From assembly GCF_029277985.1 (NCBI RefSeq), contig NZ_CP119546.1:2170001-2234000 (forward strand): a stretch of DNA of 64,000 nt. The letters run 5' to 3'. Below, piece after piece: positions 29,712 through 39,391 of the stretch. The notes beneath the pieces were generated by a model. It was not told the origin of the DNA, did no database searches, and saw only the letters and a program-made list of their open reading frames with translations. The DNA is from Providencia stuartii (GTDB taxonomy: Bacteria; Pseudomonadota; Gammaproteobacteria; Enterobacterales; Enterobacteriaceae). Position 1 is the stretch's first letter, and each line of letters starts with the position of its first letter. The position numbers and the translations under genes are program-made.

Positions 29712-30320
29712 TTATAACGATGGTGTGATTGAGCAAGTTGGTGTTGAAAGAGCCCATGCCACGGTTTTTTCCAGTAAAATGGCACCTTCAGTGGTTAAAA
29801 TAGATTCCGGATGAAATTGAAAACCACAAACACGGTCATGATCATTACGTACAGCCATCACCATGCCATTCGACTGTGCACAAATTGTTAATTTTTCAGG
29901 GATTTGACTACCCACTAATGAATGATAGCGAGCGACAGGAATTGGATTATCAAGTCCGCTAAACATCGCCTGTTGGTCATGTGTTGCCATAGACGATTTA
30001 CCATGCAGAATTTCCCCAGCGGCAGAAACATGGCCACCATAAGCTTCGATAATCGCTTGATGACCTAAACAGATACCAATAATAGGTAACTTACCGATAA
30101 CCTGTTGTAGAACGTCAGGCATACAGCCCGCATCACTGGGTTTACCCGGACCGGGAGAGAGCACGAGTAATGGCGATTCCATCTTATTGAGAACGGATAA
30201 AATATGTTCTGAACTCACCGTGTTACGATAAATAACGACTTGATGACCACCAGAGCGGAGTTGATCGACAAGGTTGTAAGTAAAAGAATCAACATTATCG
30301 AGTAATAGTATGTTAGCCAT
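29712..30320 (-). CDS. trpG: Anthranilate synthase glutamine amidotransferase subunit
   Basis: Supplies ammonia from glutamine to TrpE. Class I amidotransferase with the nucleophile Cys in [10 protein letters not shown], the oxyanion glycine loop [11 protein letters not shown] and the catalytic His-Glu in [10 protein letters not shown]. The N-terminus [20 protein letters not shown] is typical. 202 residues and not fused to trpD. Its ATG overlaps the trpE stop (TAATG), giving coupled 1:1 synthesis of the two subunits. Confidence 0.98.
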   Translation of the reverse strand: MANILLLDNVDSFTYNLVDQLRSGGHQVVIYRNTVSSEHILSVLNKMESPLLVLSPGPGKPSDAGCMPDVLQQVIGKLPIIGICLGHQAIIEAYGGHVSAAGEILHGKSSMATHDQQAMFSGLDNPIPVARYHSLVGSQIPEKLTICAQSNGMVMAVRNDHDRVCGFQFHPESILTTEGAILLEKTVAWALSTPTCSITPSL

Positions 30321-31894
30321 TAGAACAACTCCTCTGCTTGGTGGGCTTGGGCAATCGCGCGAATAACAGCACGAGCTTTATTACGTGTTTCATCAGCTTC
30401 ACTTTGTGGTGATGAATCAAGTACTACACCACCTCCGGCTTGTACGGTAGCAATACCATTTTCGACATAAGCAGAACGGATGACGATGCAAGTATCAAAA
30501 TCGCCTTTACCGGTAAAGTAACCAACCGCGCCACCATAAGAACCGCGGCGCTCTTGCTCATATTCCGCGATTAATTGCATCGCTCTGACTTTAGGCGCCC
30601 CCGTCAGTGTGCCCATGTTCATACACGCTTGATAAGCATGAAAGATATCGAGGTCATCACGTAGCGTACCGACAACTTGCGAAACAAGGTGCATGACGTA
30701 TGAGTAACGATCCACTTTGGTTAAATTCGCCACATAACGGCTACCTGGGGTACAGATACGCGCGAGGTCATTACGTGCTAAGTCCACGAGCATAAAATGT
30801 TCGGCTAATTCTTTATGATCAGTTCGCATTGACAGTTCAATACGACTATCAAGGTCTAAATCAATCTTACCTGAAGCATCGCGACCGCGAGGACGCGTGC
30901 CAGCGATGGGGTAGATTTCGACCTTACGGCTACTCGCATTGTATTTCAGCGCACTTTCGGGTGAGGCTCCGAATAGCGAAAAATCATTGTCTTGCATAAA
31001 AAACATATAAGGACTCGGGTTCTGTGCTTTCAGTTTTTGATATGCGATTAATGGGTAAGGGCAAGGCATTGAAAATTTACGTGATGGTACAACTTGAAAT
31101 ATATCACCACGATAAATCGCTTCTTTCATCGCATTGACCACAGCACCGTATTGCTCATCACTTTTATTGGTTTTTACGCTGAATTTTTCCGCCTCACCTA
31201 ATGGTAGAGGGGATAAAAATGGACGGCATGCGGCAATGATTTGGTTATGTCGTTGCGTCACCGTTTGAATATGTTCATCAACAGTTGAAAAAAGACAACT
31301 TTTTAGGCGAGCAGCCTGATTTTGATGGTCGATCACTAAATAGTGTTCAGCGACAAAGAAGCAGTAATCTGGGCAACGATTGATATTTTTCACTTCTGGC
31401 AGTGATTCAAAACTGGCGATCAAGTCATAAGCAAATAGCCCACCGACAAATAAATTGTCACTTTGGTGTGAATTAGCCTGTGCCAGTGTTGGTAGCAAAC
31501 GTAATACATCTAAGCATGATGGGCTTTTTAAACGACTGTCTTCATCGAGATCACTGCTAGGCTGCTTAAAGGAGACGGTCAAATGTTGGGCGGATAATTC
31601 ACAATGTTGTGCTTTATCTGCTAAGTGTGTTGCGAGCACAGGGAGTAATTGGCAGCCATTATCGGTGAGTGCGTCGATTTCTACACGTTGACCAAACGCT
31701 CGAATGCGTAGAGCACTGTCAACAATCAGCAAGCTTTGTAAGTTTGCTTTACTATTGATTTCGGCCGATTCTAATAGCATCGTCGCCGGTGTATCCTGAC
31801 ACAGATGATGAAATAGCAATGTAGGGTCTTGCTGGTAGTTAATTGGGCTATCCAGAAAACTAAAATGTGGTAATGTTGTGTTTTGGTTATTCAT
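30320..31894 (-). CDS. trpE: Anthranilate synthase component I
   Basis: Converts chorismate to anthranilate with ammonia from TrpG, feedback inhibited by tryptophan. The ATG at 31894 gives 524 residues (E. coli 520) and has an AAAAGG sequence 6 nt upstream. Earlier in-frame starts would read through the attenuator. Tryptophan-binding LLESAEI lies near residue 37. The chorismate-binding half carries [39 protein letters not shown] and [21 protein letters not shown]. Confidence 0.98.
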   Translation of the reverse strand: MNNQNTTLPHFSFLDSPINYQQDPTLLFHHLCQDTPATMLLESAEINSKANLQSLLIVDSALRIRAFGQRVEIDALTDNGCQLLPVLATHLADKAQHCELSAQHLTVSFKQPSSDLDEDSRLKSPSCLDVLRLLPTLAQANSHQSDNLFVGGLFAYDLIASFESLPEVKNINRCPDYCFFVAEHYLVIDHQNQAARLKSCLFSTVDEHIQTVTQRHNQIIAACRPFLSPLPLGEAEKFSVKTNKSDEQYGAVVNAMKEAIYRGDIFQVVPSRKFSMPCPYPLIAYQKLKAQNPSPYMFFMQDNDFSLFGASPESALKYNASSRKVEIYPIAGTRPRGRDASGKIDLDLDSRIELSMRTDHKELAEHFMLVDLARNDLARICTPGSRYVANLTKVDRYSYVMHLVSQVVGTLRDDLDIFHAYQACMNMGTLTGAPKVRAMQLIAEYEQERRGSYGGAVGYFTGKGDFDTCIVIRSAYVENGIATVQAGGGVVLDSSPQSEADETRNKARAVIRAIAQAHQAEELF

Positions 31895-31923
31895 TTTATT
31901 GCCTTTTATATTGTTTTTAGACA

Positions 31924-31952
31924 TAAAAAAACCCGCTGATAAAGGCGGGTTT
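31924..31952 (-). terminator. trp attenuator
   Basis: In the minus-strand RNA, AAACCCGC (31952-31945) pairs with GCGGGTTT (31936-31929), followed by a U-run. The competing antiterminator uses GGCGG inside the leader coding region (about 31995) to pair with CCGCC of the terminator. A 1:2 hairpin, ACTTCC with GGAAGT, forms inside the leader peptide gene. This is the standard ribosome-mediated Trp attenuation layout. Confidence 0.9.
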
Positions 31953-31972
31953 GGCACTAAGGCATATCAAAT

Positions 31973-32044
31973 TTATGCGTGTGCGACTTCCGCCCAATTT
32001 GGGAAGTTACGCCACCAACGATTTGATAAATTAATGATAGCCAT
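31973..32044 (-). CDS. trpL: trp operon leader peptide
   Basis: A 23-residue ORF on the minus strand starting MAIINLSNRWWRNFPNW, with adjacent Trp codons at 10-11 and a third at 17. AGAGAGG lies about 6 nt upstream of the ATG. It ends shortly before the attenuator hairpin. Ribosome stalling at the Trp codons would free the antiterminator. It is longer than E. coli trpL (14 residues) and has one more Trp codon. Confidence 0.92.
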   Translation of the reverse strand: MAIINLSNRWWRNFPNWAEVAHA

Positions 32045-32092
32045 AAGTGCCTCTCTGGATAATCAAACTAATATCGGCTAGCAAGCCGTCCT

Positions 32093-32128
32093 GTGTACTA
32101 GTAAACTGGATCGCATTGATTGTGTCAA
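32093..32128 (-). promoter_or_regulatory. trp promoter and TrpR operator
   Basis: On the minus strand a perfect -35 TTGACA (32128-32123) is separated by exactly 17 bp from the -10 TTTACT (32105-32100). The -10 overlaps the TrpR operator-like sequence CCAGTTTACTAGTAC, which keeps the ACTAG half-site of the E. coli operator. Repressor binding would therefore block RNA polymerase directly. Confidence 0.88.
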
Positions 32129-32191
32129 GCTGTTTATTATTTATATTTAGGAAAAATATCCAGAAATTGGAAAAAAGGAGAAAAACACCTT

Positions 32192-33064
32192 ATGTCACAA
32201 TTTTCGAGTCCATTAATTACTCGGTATGATTTACATTGCCATACGAATGCCTCCGATGGTGATTTATCCCCAAGTGACGTGATTGAGCGTGCGATTGATA
32301 TGGGAATTGATGTGCTGTCCATCACCGATCACGATACATGTGAAGGGGTTATTGAGGCGCGTGAATACCTTGAACAAACACAACGGCCTCTAACACTCAT
32401 TAATGGCGTTGAAATTTCAACGCTATGGGAAAATATTGAGATTCATATTGTTGGGTTAAATTTTTCACCTACTGCGCCGTCAATGGTTCAATTATTAAAG
32501 CAACAGTCTCAGCTACGTTTAGAACGCGGGATCGAAATGGGTCGGCGTTTACAAAAAGAGGGCATACCGGACGCATGGGAAAATGCATTGCAAATTGCAA
32601 CAGGTGGGCAGGTGACCAGAGCGCATTTTGCACAGTATTTAGTGAAAATAGGCAAAGAAAAAAATATTAATAATGTCTTTAAACGCTATTTATCAAAAGG
32701 GAAGATAGGGTATGTTCCGGCCAAATGGTGCAGTATTGATGATGCAGTGAATGCCATTCATCAATCAGGAGGCGTTGCAGTACTCGCTCATCCATCGAAA
32801 TATCAACTATCCAATAAATGGATCAAACGGTTAGTTGCCTATTTTAAGCAGTCTCAAGGGGATGCGATGGAAGTATCTCATTGCCAACAACCCGCAAACG
32901 AGAAGCAATATTTAGCGGAATTGGCTCTATTAAATGATTTAAAAACCTCTGTGGGGTCAGATTTTCATCGCCCTTGTTCATGGATAGAGTTAGGTCGTAA
33001 CCTTTGGTTGCCGGATGACCAACAGGCTGTCTGGACCCTATGGAATGAGGTGAAAACAGCATAA
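32192..33064 (+). CDS. rnm: PHP-domain 5'-3' exoribonuclease RNase AM (YciV)
   Basis: Metal-dependent PHP-domain exonuclease of the YciV/TrpH family, reported to trim 5' ends of rRNAs in E. coli. The metal ligands are in the N-terminal DLHCHTNASDGDLSP, SITDHDT and GVEIS. ALAHP near 190 and VGSDFHRP near 255 complete the site. ATG 32192 has AAGGAG 11 nt upstream and gives 290 residues (E. coli 293). An upstream start at 32120 would overlap the trp promoter and is rejected. Divergent from trp. Confidence 0.93.
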   Translation: MSQFSSPLITRYDLHCHTNASDGDLSPSDVIERAIDMGIDVLSITDHDTCEGVIEAREYLEQTQRPLTLINGVEISTLWENIEIHIVGLNFSPTAPSMVQLLKQQSQLRLERGIEMGRRLQKEGIPDAWENALQIATGGQVTRAHFAQYLVKIGKEKNINNVFKRYLSKGKIGYVPAKWCSIDDAVNAIHQSGGVAVLAHPSKYQLSNKWIKRLVAYFKQSQGDAMEVSHCQQPANEKQYLAELALLNDLKTSVGSDFHRPCSWIELGRNLWLPDDQQAVWTLWNEVKTA

Positions 33065-33370
33065 ACCGTTGATGTATAATAAATACGGTGTAAAATATAC
33101 GCATTATACTTAAGTGGATTCAGGTTAAGTTGCTTATTTTCTATCGCGATAGAGAGAAAAATTTAATGGTGGAGAGGTGACGTTATTTGGCGCTTCTGGG
33201 TCATTGAATTGGCACACGATAAGCAAGTTAACTTGTTAAAAACTAACCTAATCATTCAGTGAACATATCATGACAGGTGTGTGCACTAGGGTAAATAATT
33301 AATAAAAGATAGTACCATTTTAAGGTTTTTTACCGGATGATGCTGTCAATACTAAAGATCAGAGGTCTGT
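33065..33370. other. yciV-yciO intergenic region
   Basis: 306 bp with no ORF above about 15 codons, no strong hairpin and no repeat. It must hold the yciO promoter. A GAGG ribosome binding site lies just before the yciO ATG. Confidence 0.45.
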
Positions 33371-33991
33371 ATGAGTCAGTTTTTTTATATCCATCCGGAT
33401 AATCCACAAGCACGGCTAATTGCGCAAAGTGTTGAAATTATAAATAAAGGTGGTGTGATTGTTTATCCGACGGATTCTGGTTATGCGATAGGTTGTCGTT
33501 TAGAGGAAAAAGATGCGCTGCAACGCATTTGCCGTATACGCCAACTGGATGCAAATCATAACTTCACCTTAATGTGTCGTGATCTTTCTGAACTCTCCAA
33601 TTACGCCCATGTTGATAATACGGCATTTCGTTTAATCAAAAACAATACACCGGGTAATTACACGTTTATTCTTCGTGGCACAAAAGAGGTTCCGCGCCGT
33701 TTGATGAATGAAAAGCGTAAAACAATTGGGTTAAGAGTGCCATCAAACCCAATTGCTCGTGATTTGCTTGAAGCCGTTGGTGAACCATTAATGTCAACCA
33801 GCCTGATAATGCCAGGAGATGATTTTACGCAATCCGATCCTGAAGAAATCCGTGACGTACTGGGTAAACAGGTCGATTTAGTTATCCATGGAGGCTATAT
33901 TGGCCAGAAACCAACGACGGTCATTGATTTAACTGACGATAGCCCAGTTGTTGTCCGTGTTGGCACCGGTGACCCATCTCCGTTCGAATAA
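33371..33991 (+). CDS. yciO: YciO, TsaC/YrdC/Sua5-family protein
   Basis: Single YrdC-fold protein of 206 residues, identical in length to E. coli YciO. Landmarks: GGVIVYPTDSGYAIGCRL, the nucleotide-binding KRKTIGLRVPSNPIARDLLEAVGEPLMSTSLI, and the C-terminal TTVIDLTDD. The fold binds ATP and threonylcarbamoyl-AMP. YciO is distinct from the t6A enzyme TsaC and its physiological job is not settled. It is followed by rluB as in E. coli. Confidence 0.93.
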   Translation: MSQFFYIHPDNPQARLIAQSVEIINKGGVIVYPTDSGYAIGCRLEEKDALQRICRIRQLDANHNFTLMCRDLSELSNYAHVDNTAFRLIKNNTPGNYTFILRGTKEVPRRLMNEKRKTIGLRVPSNPIARDLLEAVGEPLMSTSLIMPGDDFTQSDPEEIRDVLGKQVDLVIHGGYIGQKPTTVIDLTDDSPVVVRVGTGDPSPFE

Positions 33992-34133
33992 CGTTAAGTT
34001 CGATATATGGATTAATAATAGGGGATCTCCATAAACCTGTGTATAATGCGCAGGTTTTCCAATTCGTTATTTTTTGTCATCATTATTGACGAAAAATTAT
34101 CTGACGCCTGTGAAGGCGACATTTGAGGGTTAT

Positions 34134-35051
34134 ATGAGCGCCAAACCGCAAAAAACTGAAAAGTTACAAAAAATTCTTGCCCGTTCAGGGCATGGCTCCC
34201 GCCGTGAAATCGAATCCTTTTTAAAAGAAGGGCGCATCAGTGTCGATGGTAAAATGGCCACGTTAGGTGATCGCATTGAAGTTAAATCATCGACAAAAAT
34301 TAGATTAGATGGGCGTATTTTAGCGATAAAAGAAGCTGAAAAAGAGATCTGCCGTGTAATGGCTTACTATAAACCTGAAGGGGAGTTATGTACTCGTCAT
34401 GACCCTGAAGGTCGCCCGACAGTCTTTACCCGTTTACCAAAACTTGTTGGTGCACGCTGGATTGCTGTTGGACGTCTTGATGTTAATACAAGTGGATTAT
34501 TACTGTTTACGACTGACGGTGAGCTGGCAAACCGTTTGATGCATCCAAGTCGTGAAGTTGAACGTGAATATGCTGTGCGTGTATTTGGTGAAATTACCGA
34601 TGCGAAAATACGTCAGCTAACTCAAGGTGTTCAACTTGAGGATGGTCCCGCAGCATTTAAAACAGTTTCATACCGAGGTGGTGAAGGTATGAACCAATGG
34701 TATAACGTTACTTTAACGGAAGGACGTAACCGTGAAGTGCGTCGCTTATGGGAAGCCGTAGGTGTACAAGTTAGCCGCCTGATCCGTGTAAGATATGGTG
34801 ATATTGACCTACCAAAAGGCTTACCACGTGGTGGTTGGACAGAACTGGGACTGGAACAAACCAACTACTTAAGAGAGCTGGTGGAACTGGAGCCAGAAAC
34901 GGAAACGAAAGTGGCGGTTGAACGTGACCAACGACGTATTAAAGCGAATCAAATCCGTCGTGCAGTTAAACGTCATTCACAAGTCGCTTCAAGACCGGCC
35001 TCTAAACGCCAATCATCTAGACCGACAGCGAAGCGCCGTACACGTATCTAA
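34134..35051 (+). CDS. rluB: 23S rRNA pseudouridine(2605) synthase
   Basis: Isomerises U2605 of 23S rRNA. An N-terminal S4 RNA-binding domain ([28 protein letters not shown]) is followed by the RsuA-family catalytic domain with the Asp in [15 protein letters not shown]. The C-terminal 50 residues are a basic, low-complexity tail. ATG 34134 has GAGGG 5 nt upstream and gives 305 residues (E. coli 291). The longer frame from 34074 is not supported. A TATAAT at 34042-34047 may be the -10 of its promoter. Confidence 0.95.
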   Translation: MSAKPQKTEKLQKILARSGHGSRREIESFLKEGRISVDGKMATLGDRIEVKSSTKIRLDGRILAIKEAEKEICRVMAYYKPEGELCTRHDPEGRPTVFTRLPKLVGARWIAVGRLDVNTSGLLLFTTDGELANRLMHPSREVEREYAVRVFGEITDAKIRQLTQGVQLEDGPAAFKTVSYRGGEGMNQWYNVTLTEGRNREVRRLWEAVGVQVSRLIRVRYGDIDLPKGLPRGGWTELGLEQTNYLRELVELEPETETKVAVERDQRRIKANQIRRAVKRHSQVASRPASKRQSSRPTAKRRTRI

Positions 35052-35076
35052 CGATATTTGGATTTATTATTTCTTT

Positions 35077-35112
35077 AAAAAAGGTTATAGAGTTTTCTAT
35101 AACCTTTTTTAT
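35077..35112 (+). terminator. rluB terminator
   Basis: AAAAAAGGTTATAG (35077-35090) pairs with CTATAACCTTTTTT (35097-35110) around a 6-nt loop. Confidence 0.9.
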
Positions 35113-35222
35113 TAATTCTAGTAATGTATTTGTCACAAAATGATAAAAACGTATTTGAGAATACCCGGTGTTTACGGTACTTTCATTAACTGTAAGGATA
35201 GAATAAAAGGTTATTGTCTTCT

Positions 35223-36131
35223 ATGATTGGTTTTCGATTAATCAAGACGTTGCTAGTCGTTAGTTTAGGCTTCAGTATTAGTGCTTGTGATGATCCCAAA
35301 ACGATAACATCTGAAAGTGGGCGTTTTTATTTTACAAACGATTCATCAGAAAGTTTGATATTTTTTATCGATTACCAGCCGATCGTTATTCCACATCAAG
35401 GGGTGGGCAGTATTCTATTACGGCCAGGGCCGCATTTGATGACGACAATGTCAGGCAAAGCTGTACAATTTATTGTGTACCCAGGCAATAAAGGCGGCAT
35501 TCTCAATCCCAATAAGCAAATTTATTATACATACAGTTTTGTTCATGGCACTGAAGGTATTCCTTCTATTCATCATTTAAAGAAACAATCCTTAGTCGTG
35601 AATGGTTATCTGCTAAATGGTAGAATCAATAGTAGTAATGATTATATTATTGATAATAATGTGTTTAATTGTGATTTTCACGTTGGGGAAGCGGTGCCTG
35701 AAGAGATAAACAGCTCGACAACAGTCAGCCAAGTGAAAACGAAATGTTTGACGCATAAAGAATTAGTAGACTTAATTCATCAAGAGGATGGATTGATATC
35801 ACAGCTTATTGTGAAAAAAATGGTGAATCACGCCAATCAATCAGTGACAGTTCATTTTGATTACCCTCTCACTCAACCCGATTTTTCAGATGAGGCCTTG
35901 CAGCTGCATGCTCAAGAGGTGGTTAATCTGATTGATAGCTTCCGGCGTTCACTCGATCCGCAAAGAAAGCAATTTTATTACAATCAATATCATAATAAAA
36001 TTTCGCATATGGCGATCATTTATAGCCAAATGGGGAGCGATAGAAGCTCATTACAAGAAAAACGTAAATATGCTGAATTTATGCAGCAAACACGCGCGAT
36101 ATTTGGTGCTGGTACGTTGATGTATCACTAA
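35223..36131 (+). CDS. Predicted lipoprotein of unknown function
   Basis: I do not recognise this protein. From the ATG at 35223 it has 302 residues: a basic N-terminus, a hydrophobic segment and a lipobox-like SISAC, so it is probably an exported lipoprotein. The body has a beta-rich N-terminal half (RFYFTNDSSESLIFFIDYQPIV) with two further cysteines, and a helical, charged C-terminal third (about 215-295). AAAAGG lies 12 nt before the ATG. A TTG at 35214 is an alternative start. It lies between rluB and btuR, where E. coli has no such gene, and its AT content matches the neighbours. Confidence 0.8.
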   Translation: MIGFRLIKTLLVVSLGFSISACDDPKTITSESGRFYFTNDSSESLIFFIDYQPIVIPHQGVGSILLRPGPHLMTTMSGKAVQFIVYPGNKGGILNPNKQIYYTYSFVHGTEGIPSIHHLKKQSLVVNGYLLNGRINSSNDYIIDNNVFNCDFHVGEAVPEEINSSTTVSQVKTKCLTHKELVDLIHQEDGLISQLIVKKMVNHANQSVTVHFDYPLTQPDFSDEALQLHAQEVVNLIDSFRRSLDPQRKQFYYNQYHNKISHMAIIYSQMGSDRSSLQEKRKYAEFMQQTRAIFGAGTLMYH

Positions 36132-36174
36132 GTTGCCGATACGCGAGTGAGCCTACCGGCAGTTGAAAAGAGAG

Positions 36175-36765
36175 TTACCAATCTATCCCTTTTTGGGCTT
36201 TTATACCGGCATCAAATGCATGTTTGACAGGGCGCATTTCTGTTACAGTATCGGCTAAATTGAGTAAATCACGATGACAGCCTCGTCCCGTAATAATCAC
36301 TGATTGATTTTCAGGCCGATGAGTGAGGGCATGTATCACGACTTCTAGCGGCAGATAATTGTAGCTAATCATATAAGTGATTTCATCAAGCACAACCAAA
36401 TCGATTAATGGGTCGGTCAGTAACTGTTGTGCATGATGCCATGTATCAAGGCAGGCAAGGGTATCGGCTTCACGATCTTGGGTCTCCCATGTAAAACCTG
36501 TGGACATGACATGAAAAGCGACACCATGAGGTTGCAATAATTCACGTTCACCGTTATCCCAGCTGCCTTTGATAAATTGCACTACCGCCGCTTTTTGGCC
36601 ATGACCTACCGCTCGGCAAACTGTACCAAATGCCGCGGTTGTTTTGCCTTTACCGTTCCCTGTAAAAACAAGCAAAATGCCTCGCTCTAATTGAGCGGAT
36701 TCAATTCGAGCATCGACTTTTTCTTTTAGACGTTGTTGGCGTTCTTCATGTCGACTTTGAGACAT
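36175..36765 (-). CDS. btuR: Cob(I)yrinic acid a,c-diamide adenosyltransferase
   Basis: Adenosylates corrinoids with ATP to make coenzyme B12 (CobA/BtuR). The P-loop-like FTGNGKGKTTAAFGTVCRA and the downstream VVLDEITYMISYNYL and VIITGRGCHRDLLNLADTVTEM are family hallmarks. ATG 36765 gives 196 residues, the E. coli length. A longer frame reading into yciK is rejected. It lies 4 nt after the yciK stop, so the pair forms an operon as in E. coli. Confidence 0.96.
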   Translation of the reverse strand: MSQSRHEERQQRLKEKVDARIESAQLERGILLVFTGNGKGKTTAAFGTVCRAVGHGQKAAVVQFIKGSWDNGERELLQPHGVAFHVMSTGFTWETQDREADTLACLDTWHHAQQLLTDPLIDLVVLDEITYMISYNYLPLEVVIHALTHRPENQSVIITGRGCHRDLLNLADTVTEMRPVKHAFDAGIKAQKGIDW

Positions 36766-36769
36766 AAAA

Positions 36770-37534
36770 TCACTCCGTTGCCTTGACTTGTTGAGCCGGT
36801 TGAGCATCAAAACTAATGCCAGTTTTACGTAAGCTATCATTACTCATCAAGAATAGATAGATTGGCATGATATCAGCGGGGGCTTTGATGGTCATTGGAT
36901 CTTCATCTGGCGCAGCGCTAGCACGCATACTGGTTCGTGTACGTCCTGGATTAATGCAATTCACACGTAAGCCAGTATTTTTATACTCCTCAGAGAGAAT
37001 CTGCATTAGGCCTTCAGTCGCAAATTTAGAAACAGAGTAAGCTCCCCAGTCTGCGCGGCCTTTTTTACCTACGCTGGAACTGGTGAAAACAAGGGATGCG
37101 TTTGGCGCTTTCAATAATAGAGGAAGCAAAACTTGAGTTAACATAAATGAAGCATTAACGTTGACCTGCATAACATCATGCCATAAGTCAGCGGGCTGCT
37201 CGATGATTGGTGCTACAACACCCAATAGCCCAGCGTTATGTAACACGCCATCAAGATAAGGGTGCTTTTTAGCAATTTCATCGGCTAACTCAACATACTG
37301 TTCATAAGGGGCTGTTAATAGGTCTAATACATAGATATCAGCCGCTTTGCCAGTGAGTTTTTCGATTTCTTGGCTAACGCTTTCAAGCTTATGTTTTGTT
37401 CTACCTACAAGGATTAAAGAGGCACCGAAGCGGGCATAGGTTAATGCGGCTTCACGGCCAATACCATCACCGGCCCCAGTAACTAAAAGGGTTTTACGAC
37501 TTAGCAGGTCATGTTTGGGTTGATAGTGGAGCAT
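36770..37534 (-). CDS. yciK: YciK short-chain dehydrogenase/reductase
   Basis: Rossmann-fold SDR oxidoreductase of unknown substrate. The NAD(P) glycine motif TGAGDGIGREAALTYARFGA, NNAG-equivalent HNAGLLG, and catalytic Ser...Tyr-x3-Lys (SSSVGKKG, YSVSKFA) are all present. 254 residues versus 252 in E. coli. First gene of the yciK-btuR pair. Confidence 0.93.
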   Translation of the reverse strand: MLHYQPKHDLLSRKTLLVTGAGDGIGREAALTYARFGASLILVGRTKHKLESVSQEIEKLTGKAADIYVLDLLTAPYEQYVELADEIAKKHPYLDGVLHNAGLLGVVAPIIEQPADLWHDVMQVNVNASFMLTQVLLPLLLKAPNASLVFTSSSVGKKGRADWGAYSVSKFATEGLMQILSEEYKNTGLRVNCINPGRTRTSMRASAAPDEDPMTIKAPADIMPIYLFLMSNDSLRKTGISFDAQPAQQVKATE

Positions 37535-37713
37535 AGTATTTTTCCTATCCTATTTGTTAACAGTTACGATATCATCTCATTGATTGATGCTATTGGCTAA
37601 TGTAGCGTAGAGATTTAAGTGAAATTACGATAAAAAGCAGAGTTATTTTACTGGTTGTTTAAGAGCAATCATGAGACTATTTTTATCAAGATAAACATGA
37701 GAAGGATGATTTT

Positions 37714-38760
37714 GTGGAGTATTTCTCTCTGTATGGACTATTTTTGGCAAAAGTTGTCACGATAGTCGTTGCGATTATCGCACTAGCCGTTTTTGTTTTT
37801 GGTGTTGGAATGCGTCGCCAAGGTGGTAGAGGTGAGCTAAAACTTACTGATTTAGGTGAGAATTATCGTGAGCGCCAACGCCAAATGCAGCAAGTTAAAA
37901 TGAATGCATCTGAGCATAAAGTTTGGATGAAAGCATTTAAGAAACAACAAAAGGTGCAGGAAAAAAATGAAAAAGCAGGGGCTAAAATAGGTCAAACGAC
38001 AGTTAAAAAGCCTTGTTTATATGTTTTAGACTTTAAAGGCAGTATGGATGCGCGAGAAGTGAATTCTTTAAGAGAAGAAGTCAGTGCTATTCTGGCTGTG
38101 GCAGAAGCTCATGATGAAGTTTTATTACGTCTTGAAAGCCCTGGTGGGATGGTGCATGGCTATGGTTTGGCTGCATCGCAACTTTCGCGCATTAAAGAAA
38201 AAAATATTCCGTTAACGATAGCTGTCGATAAAGTTGCGGCAAGCGGTGGCTATATGATGGCCTGTATCGCGAATAAAATTGTTGCGGCTCCCTTTGCTAT
38301 CCTAGGATCAATAGGCGTGGTTGCTCAAGTACCTAATATCCACCGTTTGTTAAAAAAACATGATGTTGATGTTGAGTTACATACTGCGGGTGAATACAAA
38401 CGTACGTTAACTATGTTAGGTGAGAATACCGAACAAGGGCGTAAGAAGTTTGTTGAAAACCTTAATGAAACTCATGAGTTATTTAAGCAGTTTGTTCATC
38501 AAAACCGCCCATCATTGGATATCGATGCGGTTGCGACTGGCGAATACTGGTATGGTAGTCAAGCACTTGAGAAAGGGTTGATTGATCAAATTGGTGTCAG
38601 TGATGATATTATTATTTCTGCGGTAGAAACCAAAGAAATAATCAGTGTTCGTTATACTCAAAGTAAAAAAATGTTAGAAAGGTTTACGGGGAGTGTTTCT
38701 GAAAATGTCGATAAGTTGTTATTACGCTGGTGGCAGCGCGGTCAGAAGCCATTTATGTAA
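37714..38760 (+). CDS. sohB: Protease SohB (S49 family)
   Basis: Inner-membrane-anchored serine protease related to signal peptide peptidase SppA. One N-terminal membrane segment (about 8-32) and a charged linker precede the S49 domain. The catalytic Ser is in KVAASGGYMMAC and the Lys in EYKRTLTMLGENT. ESPGGMVHGYGLAASQL is also conserved. It starts with GTG, preceded by GAAGGA at 7-nt spacing. 348 residues, the E. coli length. Confidence 0.96.
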   Translation: MEYFSLYGLFLAKVVTIVVAIIALAVFVFGVGMRRQGGRGELKLTDLGENYRERQRQMQQVKMNASEHKVWMKAFKKQQKVQEKNEKAGAKIGQTTVKKPCLYVLDFKGSMDAREVNSLREEVSAILAVAEAHDEVLLRLESPGGMVHGYGLAASQLSRIKEKNIPLTIAVDKVAASGGYMMACIANKIVAAPFAILGSIGVVAQVPNIHRLLKKHDVDVELHTAGEYKRTLTMLGENTEQGRKKFVENLNETHELFKQFVHQNRPSLDIDAVATGEYWYGSQALEKGLIDQIGVSDDIIISAVETKEIISVRYTQSKKMLERFTGSVSENVDKLLLRWWQRGQKPFM

Positions 38761-38813
38761 TTAAATTGAGATTAAGTTTTCTCGCAAAAAATACATTTCA
38801 TAACTATTATTAA

Positions 38814-38840
38814 TTACCGGCTAAAAGCCGGTAATTTTTT
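38814..38840 (+). terminator. sohB terminator
   Basis: TTACCGGC (38814-38821) pairs with GCCGGTAA (38827-38834) and runs into six T. yciN converges on it and may also use it. Confidence 0.85.
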
Positions 38841-38852
38841 GCTTAGGCATTA

Positions 38853-39101
38853 TTACTTAAGGCGATACTGTTCAGACAGTATATGTGATAGATGTTTATA
38901 CATATTGAAAGCCGCGGCACTTTTGGTTGTTGGAATACCATTGGCATCGAGAAAAGATTCACCTTTAAAGACTAAAGTGTCACGGTGTTGCTCGACGGTA
39001 TGAACGAACATCCCATGAATGAAGTCATCATGCTTCCTTATGATCTCATTGGCTTTTTCTAGAAGTTCATTTTGTGTTATAGATTGAATATTGTTATCCA
39101 T
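38853..39101 (-). CDS. yciN: YciN family protein
   Basis: 82-residue protein of unknown function matching the enterobacterial YciN (DUF2498) family: LLEKANEIIRKHDD, LVFKGESFLDANGIPTTKSAAAFNMYKHLSHILSEQYRL. Same position beside topA and convergent to sohB as in E. coli. Confidence 0.88.
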   Translation of the reverse strand: MDNNIQSITQNELLEKANEIIRKHDDFIHGMFVHTVEQHRDTLVFKGESFLDANGIPTTKSAAAFNMYKHLSHILSEQYRLK

Positions 39102-39391
39102 AAGTTAGCCCCATAAAAAAAATAATTGGTTGCGTCTGGCGTTTTATCAGGTAGAGTGTGTGCTTTTCGTTAGCCATAATTAGTTATTATACGGCTAAAA
39201 TCAGTCAGCTAGCACACTTTGTATTCTTTTTAGCATAGCGTGATTGGTCTGGTAGTTTTTGCTTAAACGCAAACTATTTAAAGAAATTATATTGATATAT
39301 TGCAATTGTGCCGCAATATAAAAAAGAGATTTTCATTTTGTGCATTTTAATGTAGAAATGCGCCATTGTAGAAATTTAGGTAAAGGTAAAT

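Noticed and set aside
31895..31957. N-terminal extension of trpE
   Set aside because: The extra codons run through the attenuator hairpin; ATG 31894 has a proper ribosome binding site and gives the family length.
32120..32191. Upstream in-frame start for yciV
   Set aside because: It would overlap the trp -35 region, has no ribosome binding site, and adds residues not seen in the family; ATG 32192 has AAGGAG.
34034..34060. AAACCTG...CAGGTTT hairpin after yciO as a LexA site or terminator
   Set aside because: Spacing is CTG-N11-CAG, not N10, and it contains a TATAAT that is better read as a possible rluB -10; the T-run is short.
36766..36840. Extended btuR reading frame into yciK
   Set aside because: Overlaps the conserved end of yciK; ATG 36765 gives exactly the 196 residues of E. 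coli BtuR.
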